Origin: CAYXLI01 sp964464925 | GTDB lineage: Bacteria; Acidobacteriota; Terriglobia; Bryobacterales; Bryobacteraceae | NCBI GenBank assembly: GCA_964464925.1 | Contig: CAYXLI010000018.1 | Location: forward strand, 53,000 to 116,999 | DNA length: 64,000 bases | Reading direction: 5' to 3' | Shown here: one piece after another, positions 17,344 through 25,270 of the stretch | How positions within the stretch are numbered: position 1 is the stretch's first letter | Layout: each line of letters opens with the position of its first letter | Notes under the pieces: model-generated | The model's input: the letters and a program-made list of their open reading frames with translations, nothing else | What the model was told of the DNA's origin: nothing | The model's database searches: none | Translations under genes and position numbers: made by a program

Positions 17344-18029
17344 TACTTGGCTGGTGTCTTGTCCAGTTGTTGCTTGGTCCAGACTCGGTTCGGATTCAAT
17401 TGGAGAGATTTTTCGAGGTCCTGCCGCGCCTCGTTGTTGCGATTTGCTTTACGGCGCGCGATGCCACGCCAGAGATAGGCTTCGGCGTTCTTGGGATCCA
17501 GTTGGATAGCTTTATCGAAGTCCTTGATAGCCACATCCACCCCTCCTCCGAATTGCGAAGGGAGATAGTAATTCCCGATCCCGCGGCTCACGTAAGAAGT
17601 TGCGTTTTTGTTATCGAGCTCAATGGCCTTGTTGATCGACTCCTGTGCACACTTGCCGTATCTCATTGCGCCGAGCAGCACATTGGCAGGGATCACCTGG
17701 CCGCAGAGAGTACCTAAAATACGGTGATATTCAGCGACGTCCGGCTTGGCGGCTACGGCTGCCTGCGCAGCTTTGATTCCGGTCTCGGCCGCCCGCTGAG
17801 CTTCCGCTTTATCCCTTGTCTCCGTGGCAATTTCAGCCAGGTACGAGTTCGCCAACGCGACCTTGTACTGCGCCGCAGGGTCCTTGGGATTCTTTGCCGC
17901 GGTCGCAGCGAATTCCCCAGCCAGTTTTGTTAACAGAGGGCGATCCTGCTTGTCTCTGGCCGTCTCCAGGTCGCCGTTAGCAGCCAGGGCGGAGACGCCC
18001 ATGCAAGCAAGAAGAGCAACTACTCGCAT
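17343..18029 (-). CDS. Secreted TPR protein
   Basis: The start ATG at 18029 gives a signal peptide (MRVVALLACMGVSALAAN) and a mature protein of about 210 residues. At least three TPR units are visible, for example ESINKAIELDNKNATSYVSRGIG, AIKDFDKAIQLDPKNAEAYLWRGIA and ARQDLEKSLQLNPN. TPR proteins of this kind act as periplasmic scaffolds. Translational coupling to the polytopic membrane protein suggests the two work together; the partner process is unknown. Confidence 0.78.
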   Translation of the reverse strand: MRVVALLACMGVSALAANGDLETARDKQDRPLLTKLAGEFAATAAKNPKDPAAQYKVALANSYLAEIATETRDKAEAQRAAETGIKAAQAAVAAKPDVAEYHRILGTLCGQVIPANVLLGAMRYGKCAQESINKAIELDNKNATSYVSRGIGNYYLPSQFGGGVDVAIKDFDKAIQLDPKNAEAYLWRGIARRKANRNNEARQDLEKSLQLNPNRVWTKQQLDKTPAK

Positions 18030-18126
18030 TAATCGCAGTTTAGCAGAGCAGGTTGGAGTGGCTTGGGGCAAACCCATCTGTTTCGAATTCATCTGGACCG
18101 GAGACGCCGGGCACTACCGCGCCGTT

Positions 18127-18660
18127 TCACGGGATTGCCTTGCGGGCATCGAAAAAGGCGTATACGCGATCTGCATACTCCTCGGCATGGGCGCCGCGGA
18201 TCCGGACATGCTGGCCGCCAGGGGCCTCCCAGAACGCAAGGCCGGGCCTTTGATGTTGCAGAAGCCCGCGGGCGTGATCGATGGGGACGTTGGTGTCCGC
18301 CGTTCCGTGAATTAGCAGCAGCAGGGTTCGGCTTTCGGCCAGTGCGCTCTCAGGCAGGGCCTGAACAACGATTGCTGCACCCATTGAAACGCGGAGGGCG
18401 TAAACGCACGATGCCGGTTCGCGAGAACTTGCAAGATCGGCCCAGCGCTTCAAATCATCACGCTCATACAAGCCGAATGTCAGAAGCTTGCCGCCGCTGT
18501 TACCGTGTCCGCCTGCATTCCGGCAGCAAAACGTTGTAACCATGTGCCAGCAACATCTCCGCGTAACGTAACATGCCTCCGCGGTTGTCTGCATGCCGTG
18601 GAGTACAAGCACCGTGGGGGCAACCTGGCCGCGCCGCAGGTCCCAGGCCGCATCAGAGAT
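18127..18660 (-). pseudogene. Decayed alpha/beta hydrolase
   Basis: The reading frame keeps pieces of an alpha/beta hydrolase in order: TVLVLHGMQTT (oxyanion strand), GGHGNSGGKLLTFGLYERDDLKRW, a nucleophile-elbow remnant RVSMGAAIV in which the expected first Gly of GxSxG is Arg, and LLLIHGTADTNVPIDHARGLL (acid strand). About 80 residues normally found between the nucleophile helix and the acid strand are missing after ALPESALAES. The 5' end runs into the MFS gene. I therefore call it a truncated pseudogene rather than an active lipase or esterase. Confidence 0.65.
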
Positions 18661-19858
18661 GTACAACGCGCCGCTGCGCAAACGTGAAATATACACCTAA
18701 GAAGATCAGCAGAACGCCATTGGCGGCCAGCACCATCTGCACTCCGACCTTCGGGATGAGTGCGCCGCAAATGAGGCTCCCGATCGGCATGCCGCCACGG
18801 AATGCGACGTTGTAAATGCTCATGACGCGGCCGCGCATCTCGTCGGGTGCGATCAATTGCACCAGCGAACTGATCATGGCGAACACGCCAATCAGCGCCG
18901 CGCCTGCAAGAAACAGGAACAAGCAACTCAACGGGAGAGAACGCGAGACGGCGAAGAGCGAGATCAGAACTCCCAGCGTCATGAGCATGAGCAGCGCCAT
19001 ACGCCCCTTATTCTGTATATTCCCGAGCGCGGCGACAATGAGTGCGCCGCAGACTGCGCCGGCGCCGGATGTGCAGAGCAGGATGGTGAACGTCTGAGGA
19101 CCTTGATGAAAGACCTCCTTGGCGACTACTGGAAGGAAAGTCACTAAAGGAATGCCGAGAAAAGTCATGAGGAATGCGAGTACGATGAGCGCTGTCATCG
19201 CTTCCCTCTGCTGAATGAATGTGACGCCTTCCTTCAAGCTGTGGAGGAGTGTGGCCCCGGGCTTAGCGGTGGAACGCTTGGTGCTTAGAGCCAGCAGAGC
19301 AATGATCACGGCAACAAACGACAGGCCGTTCAGGGAAAAACACCAGGCTGCGCCGAGTTGCGTGAGTGCGAGGCCCCCCAGCACCGGGCCGATAACACGC
19401 GCCACATTGAACTGAATCGAATTCAGGGCGATTGCGTTCGGCAGGTCTCTTGAGTCCACCAGAGTCGGGATCAGCGCCTGGTACGCCGGTCCACCGAAGG
19501 ATTGGGCGAGTCCGACGACGAAGGAGAGCGCCAGGATATTCCAGACGTGCACCACGCCCGTGGCAAACAGACCGGCCAGCAGGAACGCGCACGTCATCTG
19601 GATGATCTGCGATGCCACCAGCAGATGACGGCGGTCCACACGGTCTGCGATGACACCGCCGAGGATGCTGAAGAGGAAGATCGGAATTTGGCCCAGAAAA
19701 GAATCCAGGCCAAGCAGAAACGCCGATCCGGACAATTGGAGAACCAGCCAGCTCTGCGCCACCGTTTGCATCCACGTGCCAACGCTTGATGTGCAGGCCC
19801 CGATCCAGAGGAGCCGAAATTCGCGATAGTGGAATGCCTTGAAAACGCGATCGAGCAA
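18653..19858 (-). CDS. MFS exporter (EntS/MFS_3-like)
   Basis: This is a 401-residue major facilitator with about 11-12 membrane helices. It carries the N-terminal motif FHYREFRLLWIGACTSSVGTWMQTVAQSWLV, typical of the MFS_3/enterobactin exporter-like branch, the loop 2-3 signature GGVIADRVDRRHLL, and DEMRGRVMSIYNVAF in the second half. These carriers export small molecules by proton antiport. A TTG at 19858 is the likely start. The substrate is unknown and no siderophore genes are nearby. Its end abuts the hydrolase pseudogene. Confidence 0.88.
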   Translation of the reverse strand: MLDRVFKAFHYREFRLLWIGACTSSVGTWMQTVAQSWLVLQLSGSAFLLGLDSFLGQIPIFLFSILGGVIADRVDRRHLLVASQIIQMTCAFLLAGLFATGVVHVWNILALSFVVGLAQSFGGPAYQALIPTLVDSRDLPNAIALNSIQFNVARVIGPVLGGLALTQLGAAWCFSLNGLSFVAVIIALLALSTKRSTAKPGATLLHSLKEGVTFIQQREAMTALIVLAFLMTFLGIPLVTFLPVVAKEVFHQGPQTFTILLCTSGAGAVCGALIVAALGNIQNKGRMALLMLMTLGVLISLFAVSRSLPLSCLFLFLAGAALIGVFAMISSLVQLIAPDEMRGRVMSIYNVAFRGGMPIGSLICGALIPKVGVQMVLAANGVLLIFLGVYFTFAQRRVVHL

Positions 19859-19871
19859 AAGGGGGTGCCTG

Positions 19872-20246
19872 CTACGGAAGCGGTTTTTCGCGCGCGATCA
19901 AGTGGATGTAGTTACCATCACAATCGGTGAAAAATACCAGCCGGTTGCCCTGATTCTCATACGGTTCCGTGATGAATTTGACGTTCTTCTCGCGCAATCG
20001 TTTGTGCGCACCGTCGAAATCATCCACGGCAATGGCAAGGTGCCGTATGCCCGGATCCCTCATCTGCTGCGCAGCCCGTTCGCCTTGGCTGGGAATGATC
20101 TCCAGCATGGTGCCGTTGGCAGCCTTGACGAAGAAATTCCCGTCGTACTCGAAGTTGATGTGGAACTCCAGATGGTCTACAAACCACTGGGCCAGCACCC
20201 GCGGATTGGGCGAGGCAATCGCCGTATGCTCTAAGCCTTGGAACAT
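19872..20246 (-). CDS. Single-domain VOC (glyoxalase-like) protein
   Basis: The 124-residue protein is one complete VOC domain: GLEHTAIASPNPRVLAQWFVDHLEF at the start, IRHLAIAVDDFDGAHKRLREKNVKF in the second half, and FFTDCDGNYIHLIAR at the end. The two His and the Glu-type positions fit metal binding. Family members act as glyoxalases, dioxygenases or antibiotic-binding proteins; the specific reaction cannot be read here. It lies 14 bp upstream of the MFS exporter on the same strand, so the pair may act together. Confidence 0.85.
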   Translation of the reverse strand: MFQGLEHTAIASPNPRVLAQWFVDHLEFHINFEYDGNFFVKAANGTMLEIIPSQGERAAQQMRDPGIRHLAIAVDDFDGAHKRLREKNVKFITEPYENQGNRLVFFTDCDGNYIHLIAREKPLP

Positions 20247-20281
20247 AGGGTGAGTTTAACAGACCGGGCCGGCCGGCCGCC

Positions 20282-20755
20282 TCAATATACTTCGAAGCTG
20301 AAGACCTCGTTCGAGCCCTCTGGGGAAAGCGTGTACTGGCCATTCTCGAGTATCTGGTCTACTTCGATCCTGTACAGGTTATCGCCCAGGCGTGTCACGT
20401 TGAGGTAGATGGGCGGTCCGCTCTTCCGGCTCTTCTTGCCTCCGATAAGCACCTCGCGATTCCCGTTCTTCACTTCCATTTTGAAAGCGGCGAGGCGCTC
20501 GGCAGAGAGCTTATCGGTTTTCATAATGAAAATCGGTTCAGCGAGCGGTGTTTTGGCGGCCGCGGCCGGACCCGGGACAATGGCCAGCGTGCTGTCCTTG
20601 CGGCTCTCTTCCCGCGCTTCTCCGACATCGGTGGGAATCAGCTTATTGGCATGCAACAGGTAGGGAACATCGGCTTTGGGCGGAATGGGGCCGGAGTACT
20701 TGTCAGCGGCGAAGGCTGGAACAGCAAGCAGACAAAGCGCGAGAAGGCGGTGCAT
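20282..20755 (-). CDS. Secreted hypothetical protein
   Basis: The 157-residue product has a signal peptide (MHRLLALCLLAVPAFAADK). The mature part is basic and proline-containing in the first half, with a C-terminal beta-rich half ending TLSPEGSNEVFSFEVY. I do not recognise a domain. This pattern of a small secreted protein with an early KADVPYLLHANKLIPT phrase seems typical of acidobacterial genomes. It lies 18 bp downstream of the stop of the hybrid kinase gene on the same strand and may be cotranscribed with it. Confidence 0.65.
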   Translation of the reverse strand: MHRLLALCLLAVPAFAADKYSGPIPPKADVPYLLHANKLIPTDVGEAREESRKDSTLAIVPGPAAAAKTPLAEPIFIMKTDKLSAERLAAFKMEVKNGNREVLIGGKKSRKSGPPIYLNVTRLGDNLYRIEVDQILENGQYTLSPEGSNEVFSFEVY

Positions 20756-20773
20756 ACCTGCATTATGCGACGT

Positions 20774-23131
20774 TTACCGCCGGGGTGCGGTTTCCTGCCG
20801 CTCCTCGATAGCCGCGAGCAGCCGCTGCACTTCGGTCTCATCGATGGGTTTGGTGAGCACATAACCATCGCTGCCTTTGAAAGCGCGAGTCAGTTCGGAA
20901 TCATAACCCTCCGCCACGAGAACGAATGAAGAAATCTCCAGCCGGACCTTTTCGAAGAAGTCCGCCCAGTTCATGCCGGGTAACCGAATCGAACAGAAGG
21001 CGACGTCGAACTTAAGCCGGTGCGCCAGTTCCGCCGCTTCGTCCGCGTTCTTCACCGGCACTGCCCGGTGGCCTCGAGCGCTCAGGCCTGTCATCAATTT
21101 GCGGAGAGCCGCCGCGTCCGGCTCCACGACGAGTGTTGTCAACTGGCGAGCCGGCAGCTTGTTCGTGGAACTCATGGGTGCAAGGGACTGGTTGGCCTCG
21201 AACAGCGGCAGTGCAATGACAAAAGCGGAGGATGCTGTCTCCCTGCGCATAAAAGCGACCTCGCCGCCGTGGCTTTCCACAATGGCGCGGCTGACGTGAA
21301 GCCCCAGTGTCTGGCTGGCATCGGAGTGGAAAGGGTCTCGCGCTCTATCCTCGGCAGAGTATTCGATGGTGAGAACCAGCTTATGCTCTTCCGTTCGGCT
21401 TGCTATCGTGATGTTCTTCACCCGTGCCGTCGCCAGTTCCTGTTCCGCATGCACCAGCAAGTTCAGGAACGCCTGCTCCAACTGGCTGCGGTTTCCTAGT
21501 ACAAGTAGCGGCAGGCGCAACAGTTCATCTTTCACCTGCACGGATTTCTGAATCCACTCGCGCTCGCGGAACTCCATGAGGCTCGTCAGGAGCACGATGA
21601 TGTTGAGCGGCTTGGTTTCGGGCTGGTCGGAGTTGGCGAAAGACACGAGCCTGCTCACAATTTCAGATCCGCTATGTGCCTCGAAAGCGATCTCGCTCAA
21701 TTCATTCTCGAGCGACGGTGCGCGCCGCTCCGTCAACAACTCATTTGCGATCCGGTTGATGATGCTGAGCGGCGTCTTCAACTCGTTGGCGACGCCTGAG
21801 ATTAATTGGCCAGCCGCCGCCAGCTTCTCGCTGCGCAGCAACTGGTGATGCATCGTGGCTTGCTGCTGCAATTGAAATGAAGTCGCGATCTGATTTGCCA
21901 GGTGCTGTACCGCCGATTGTTCATCCGCGTTCAGCTTCCGGCGCCTGCTATCGAAAAGAATTGCGAGCACTCCCACTACGTCGCGCTGCGCAAACATGGG
22001 AACGATGAGCGCTGATTTGGGCAAGTCCTCAGGAATAGGGCTCTGCATTAGAGGACTCCTGGAAACCTTCGGAATCTGCAGCAGAGACCGGTTCCGGAAA
22101 CAAAGGGCGATGATGGCGTTGAAGGGACCGAGCGGGGATTGTACGGGAATCGAGACGGGAACGGGCCGATCGGCAGTAGGCAGCCGGTCGAGGGAATCGG
22201 ACGTGGCGCTCAATAGATACAGGTCCGCCTGATTCGATGCAAGCACCTGCGGCAGGACTGCATTCAGGCGGCGCGAGATGTCTCCCGCGTTCTCACAGGC
22301 GATCACTTCTTCCGCGAGCGCAGTAAGAATGCGAAGGCGCGTCCGCTGCCTCGCCACGCTCCGCTCCCGAAACCACCATAGAATCAGTCCGAACATGATC
22401 GAGGCCAGCAGCGTCAGGAAGGTCTCTGGCGCTACGATCCATCCTTTGCTCAGGACCGTAACCGCGGATGGGTTCCGCACCATTAATTGAAAGGAATGGT
22501 CGTAAGGAGGATTAGGACAGTACTGTGAGCCGAAGCCGACGACGCGTACCCGATCACCGGGATTGAGGTTCTGCAGATTGTGGCGCGCCCATGGTTCACG
22601 AGGCAGGAAGGCCCGGACCGATGGTTCTTTGGCGCTGCCGAGGAGGAGATTGTCCCCACCGGCGTTCTCACCGACCGCAATGACGTAACTCTCTACCTCG
22701 ACATAGGTGCCCAGGAACTCCATCGAGTTGGCCTGAGTCGTGGTAATCCGCCTTGGCGCGGGAGGAGTCTCGCTGCCGATCTTCCTGATCTCGGCCGGGC
22801 GAAGCACTGGAAGGCCGCTGCGATTGAAAATCACGCCATCCAGTTCCAAGACATCGCCGGGGCGGATACCGCCCAGCAGATCCTCCGTTCCCTCGATAGT
22901 CAGTCCGTGCCCATTAGCATTCTGGATTACTAAGTGGGAATATTCGCGGACGTGGACCATTTCCGCCGGAACCACACCTCGCACGCGAACCTGCTTGCCT
23001 TCCCATACCGGCGTGAATTCGGGAGCCTGCCGCGCCTGTGCCTGCTCCAGACTGATGGCGGTCTGGGCGAACGCCGCAGACGCGAAAACCGTTGCTAAGA
23101 AGAAATGGACGAGAGTGCCGAATGCAGCCAT
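20774..23131 (-). CDS. Degenerate hybrid histidine kinase (OB-like sensor, GAF, HisKA/HATPase, receiver)
   Basis: The 785-residue protein has a signal-like N-terminus, a periplasmic region with OB-like segments (VRVRGVV, GDVLELDGVIF), a membrane helix near residue 240, a GAF-like domain (about 265-425), an H-box region, an ATPase-like region, and a receiver domain (about 665-780). The H-box reads GVANELKTPLSI, with Asn (about residue 449) where the phosphoacceptor His belongs. The receiver reads FDVAFCSIRLPGM, with Ser (about 714) in place of the Asp. The N-box Asn is also replaced (NLLVHAEQ), and the DxGxG box is unrecognisable. It is therefore unlikely to be a conventional phosphorelay protein. 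Its start overlaps the HAD gene end by 37 bp. Confidence 0.85.
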   Translation of the reverse strand: MAAFGTLVHFFLATVFASAAFAQTAISLEQAQARQAPEFTPVWEGKQVRVRGVVPAEMVHVREYSHLVIQNANGHGLTIEGTEDLLGGIRPGDVLELDGVIFNRSGLPVLRPAEIRKIGSETPPAPRRITTTQANSMEFLGTYVEVESYVIAVGENAGGDNLLLGSAKEPSVRAFLPREPWARHNLQNLNPGDRVRVVGFGSQYCPNPPYDHSFQLMVRNPSAVTVLSKGWIVAPETFLTLLASIMFGLILWWFRERSVARQRTRLRILTALAEEVIACENAGDISRRLNAVLPQVLASNQADLYLLSATSDSLDRLPTADRPVPVSIPVQSPLGPFNAIIALCFRNRSLLQIPKVSRSPLMQSPIPEDLPKSALIVPMFAQRDVVGVLAILFDSRRRKLNADEQSAVQHLANQIATSFQLQQQATMHHQLLRSEKLAAAGQLISGVANELKTPLSIINRIANELLTERRAPSLENELSEIAFEAHSGSEIVSRLVSFANSDQPETKPLNIIVLLTSLMEFREREWIQKSVQVKDELLRLPLLVLGNRSQLEQAFLNLLVHAEQELATARVKNITIASRTEEHKLVLTIEYSAEDRARDPFHSDASQTLGLHVSRAIVESHGGEVAFMRRETASSAFVIALPLFEANQSLAPMSSTNKLPARQLTTLVVEPDAAALRKLMTGLSARGHRAVPVKNADEAAELAHRLKFDVAFCSIRLPGMNWADFFEKVRLEISSFVLVAEGYDSELTRAFKGSDGYVLTKPIDETEVQRLLAAIEERQETAPRR

Positions 23132-23763
23132 CGCTCTAATTCCGGATCCTGGAAATGCGAGATAGTTAAGTCTACATTAGGAAATTCGTCGAGGGTAGTC
23201 CGTACCCCCACCACCCGCATTCCCGCCGCCTTTGCTGCTTGTACACCGGTTAAGGAATCCTCGAATACGATACAGGACGCGGGCGGCACGCCGAGTTTTT
23301 CCGCGACTTTCAAATATACATCCGGAAATGGTTTGGGGCGATCGACCTCATGGCCATTCACGATGGCGCGGAAATAGGGGCGAATTCCCGCCGCATCGAG
23401 AATGAAATCCACATTCGCCGGCTCGGCGTTTGTAGCGAGGCCGATGGGCAGGTCGCGATGGTGCTCCAGGAAGTCACTGATTCCAGGCACGAGACGGTCA
23501 TCCAGGTCGGGCCGGATCATGTCCCGGAATAGTTCCTCCTTGCGGGCGCCATGCTCGAAGATGAGGTCATCGCTGAGGGCAACGTGGCTGAAGAAGTCGC
23601 GGACAATGTCATCGTTCCGCTTGCCCATCATGCGCGGTTCGATGTCGCTGACATCGATGCCATGCCGGTCGAGGTACTGCTTCCACGCCTCCGTGTGCGT
23701 GCGGTTAGAGTCTACGATGACTCCATCCATGTCGAAGATCAGAGCCAGTTGGGGTTGGTTCAC
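23095..23763 (-). CDS. HAD-superfamily phosphatase/phosphoglucomutase-like hydrolase
   Basis: This is a 222-residue HAD hydrolase. Motif I is IFDMDGVIVDSN with the nucleophile Asp, motif II lies in GLATNAEPAN, motif III has Lys in RPKPFPDVY, and motif IV is VFEDSLTGVQAAKAAGM. The helical cap after motif I makes it subfamily I (beta-phosphoglucomutase-like). Members dephosphorylate or isomerise sugar phosphates in the cytoplasm. The substrate is not fixed by sequence. The gene runs into the start of the kinase-like gene downstream. Confidence 0.9.
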   Translation of the reverse strand: MNQPQLALIFDMDGVIVDSNRTHTEAWKQYLDRHGIDVSDIEPRMMGKRNDDIVRDFFSHVALSDDLIFEHGARKEELFRDMIRPDLDDRLVPGISDFLEHHRDLPIGLATNAEPANVDFILDAAGIRPYFRAIVNGHEVDRPKPFPDVYLKVAEKLGVPPASCIVFEDSLTGVQAAKAAGMRVVGVRTTLDEFPNVDLTISHFQDPELERWLHSALSSISS

Positions 23764-23852
23764 TTAGTTCCATCGTACTAAGCGTGTGAGGGGTCTGCGC
23801 GCGGTCAACTTGCGAGCTTGCAGCCAGGGCCGCGCGTTATAATCCGTGTTAG

Positions 23853-24689
23853 GTGGATATTTACCAGGAAATACTCCGTCTGAGGCGGCTCGGGCAGAAG
23901 TGCGCGCTGGCTACGATTGTGCAGGTCAATGGCTCAATCCCGAGCTACGAAAGCGCAAAGCTGCTCGTACGCGAAGACGGCTCCATGCTCGGTACAATTG
24001 GCGGCGGCTGCGTCGAGGCGGAAGTCTGGAACGTAGCTCGCGACGTCATGGAGACTGAGAAGCCCCGTCACCTGAATTTCAGCCTCGGCCAGGATGCGGC
24101 CTATGATAACGGCCTGATTTGCGGCGGCCAGCTCAACGTGTTTGTGGAGCCCGTGCTCCCGCAGCCTATGGCGTACATCTTCGGTGCCGGACATATTTCA
24201 AAAAGTCTGTGCCAGATCGCTTCCATGGCGGGCTTCGCGACGGCCGTTATCGACGATCGTGACTCGTTTGCGAATCGCGAGCGCTTTCCGCATGCGGATG
24301 AGATCCATGCGGCGGAGTACGAAACGATCTTCCCGAAGCTGGAAGTGAACGAAACTACTTACATCGTCATCGTGACGCGCGGGCATCGCGATGACATGCG
24401 CGTGCTGCGATGGGCAGTGAGCACGAATGCCCGCTACATCGCGATGATCGGCAGTAAGCGCAAAGTGATCGGTGTGGTGAAGGAATTGGAAAAGGAAGGA
24501 GTTCCGCGCGAATCCTTCGAGCGGATCTTCTCTCCCATGGGATTCGAAATCGGCGCCGTCACCCCCGAAGAAATCGCCGTCTCCGTCGTGGCCGAGATGA
24601 TCGCAGTGCGTCGCAAAGCACAGTCGAACTGGCTCGATTTGTCGAAATCGATCTACGCGCACGAACATACCCGAGCGCTGCTGAAGTGA
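23853..24689 (+). CDS. XdhC/CoxI-family protein
   Basis: The 278-residue protein has the N-terminal XdhC_CoxI motif (CALATIVQVNGSIPS, then GTIGGGCVEAEVW) and the C-terminal Rossmann domain (AYIFGAGHISKSLCQIASMAGF, and TNARYIAMIGSKRK). XdhC proteins insert or sulfurate the molybdenum cofactor of xanthine dehydrogenase-type enzymes. A GTG at 23853 is the likely start. No molybdenum hydroxylase gene is in the window, but the next gene is a MobA-like transferase, supporting a role in molybdopterin maturation. Confidence 0.9.
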   Translation: MDIYQEILRLRRLGQKCALATIVQVNGSIPSYESAKLLVREDGSMLGTIGGGCVEAEVWNVARDVMETEKPRHLNFSLGQDAAYDNGLICGGQLNVFVEPVLPQPMAYIFGAGHISKSLCQIASMAGFATAVIDDRDSFANRERFPHADEIHAAEYETIFPKLEVNETTYIVIVTRGHRDDMRVLRWAVSTNARYIAMIGSKRKVIGVVKELEKEGVPRESFERIFSPMGFEIGAVTPEEIAVSVVAEMIAVRRKAQSNWLDLSKSIYAHEHTRALLK

Positions 24690-25270
24690 AAGTAGCCGGC
24701 TTGATTCTCGCTGGAGGTGCGTCCCTGCGAATGGGGTCGCCCAAGGCTCTGCTTCCCTATCGCGGGGAGACATTTCTGAACCGGCTGATCCGCATCTTCT
24801 CAGAACAATGCGACTTAGTTACGGCGGTGCTGGGATATCACGCCGAACAGATTCGTTCGTCTATTGAAGGGCCGGCGGAGATTCTTGTGAACCCCGCTCC
24901 GGAGCAAGGGCAGCTTTCGTCCTTGCAGCACGCTCTGCGGCAAATGAGCGAAGCGGACCTGCTTCTCTATTCCCCCGTTGACTATCCGGCCATCTCGCAG
25001 GAGACGGTGCGGACGCTGCTCGCTACGCCGTGCGAATCGTTCGTCATCCCGCGGTATGACGGACGGCATGGACATCCTGTGCTCTGCAACTGGACGATGG
25101 CGAAGGAATTTCTTGCCTTGCCGGTTACGGGCAACGGTGCGCGCGAGGTGGTCCACCGGCACGTGTCCACGACACGCTACATAGACGTGGAGGATCCAGG
25201 CATCGTACGCGACATAGACGACCCGGCCGCATATGCCGAACTGATCGGCGAAGGAGCGCGCCGTCCATGA
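24686..25270 (+). CDS. MobA/MocA-like molybdenum cofactor nucleotidyltransferase
   Basis: This is a 194-residue NTP-transferase. The N-terminal motif LILAGGASLRMGSPKALLPY binds the nucleotide (Lys in PKALL), and LLYSPVDYPAI carries the metal-binding Asp. The pattern matches MocA/MobA-like enzymes, which attach CMP or GMP to molybdopterin. A GTG start overlaps the stop of the XdhC-like gene (GTGA), and its own stop overlaps the next start (ATGA), indicating translational coupling. CTP versus GTP specificity cannot be read with certainty; the company of XdhC favours the cytidylyl (MocA) form. Confidence 0.85.
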   Translation: MKVAGLILAGGASLRMGSPKALLPYRGETFLNRLIRIFSEQCDLVTAVLGYHAEQIRSSIEGPAEILVNPAPEQGQLSSLQHALRQMSEADLLLYSPVDYPAISQETVRTLLATPCESFVIPRYDGRHGHPVLCNWTMAKEFLALPVTGNGAREVVHRHVSTTRYIDVEDPGIVRDIDDPAAYAELIGEGARRP

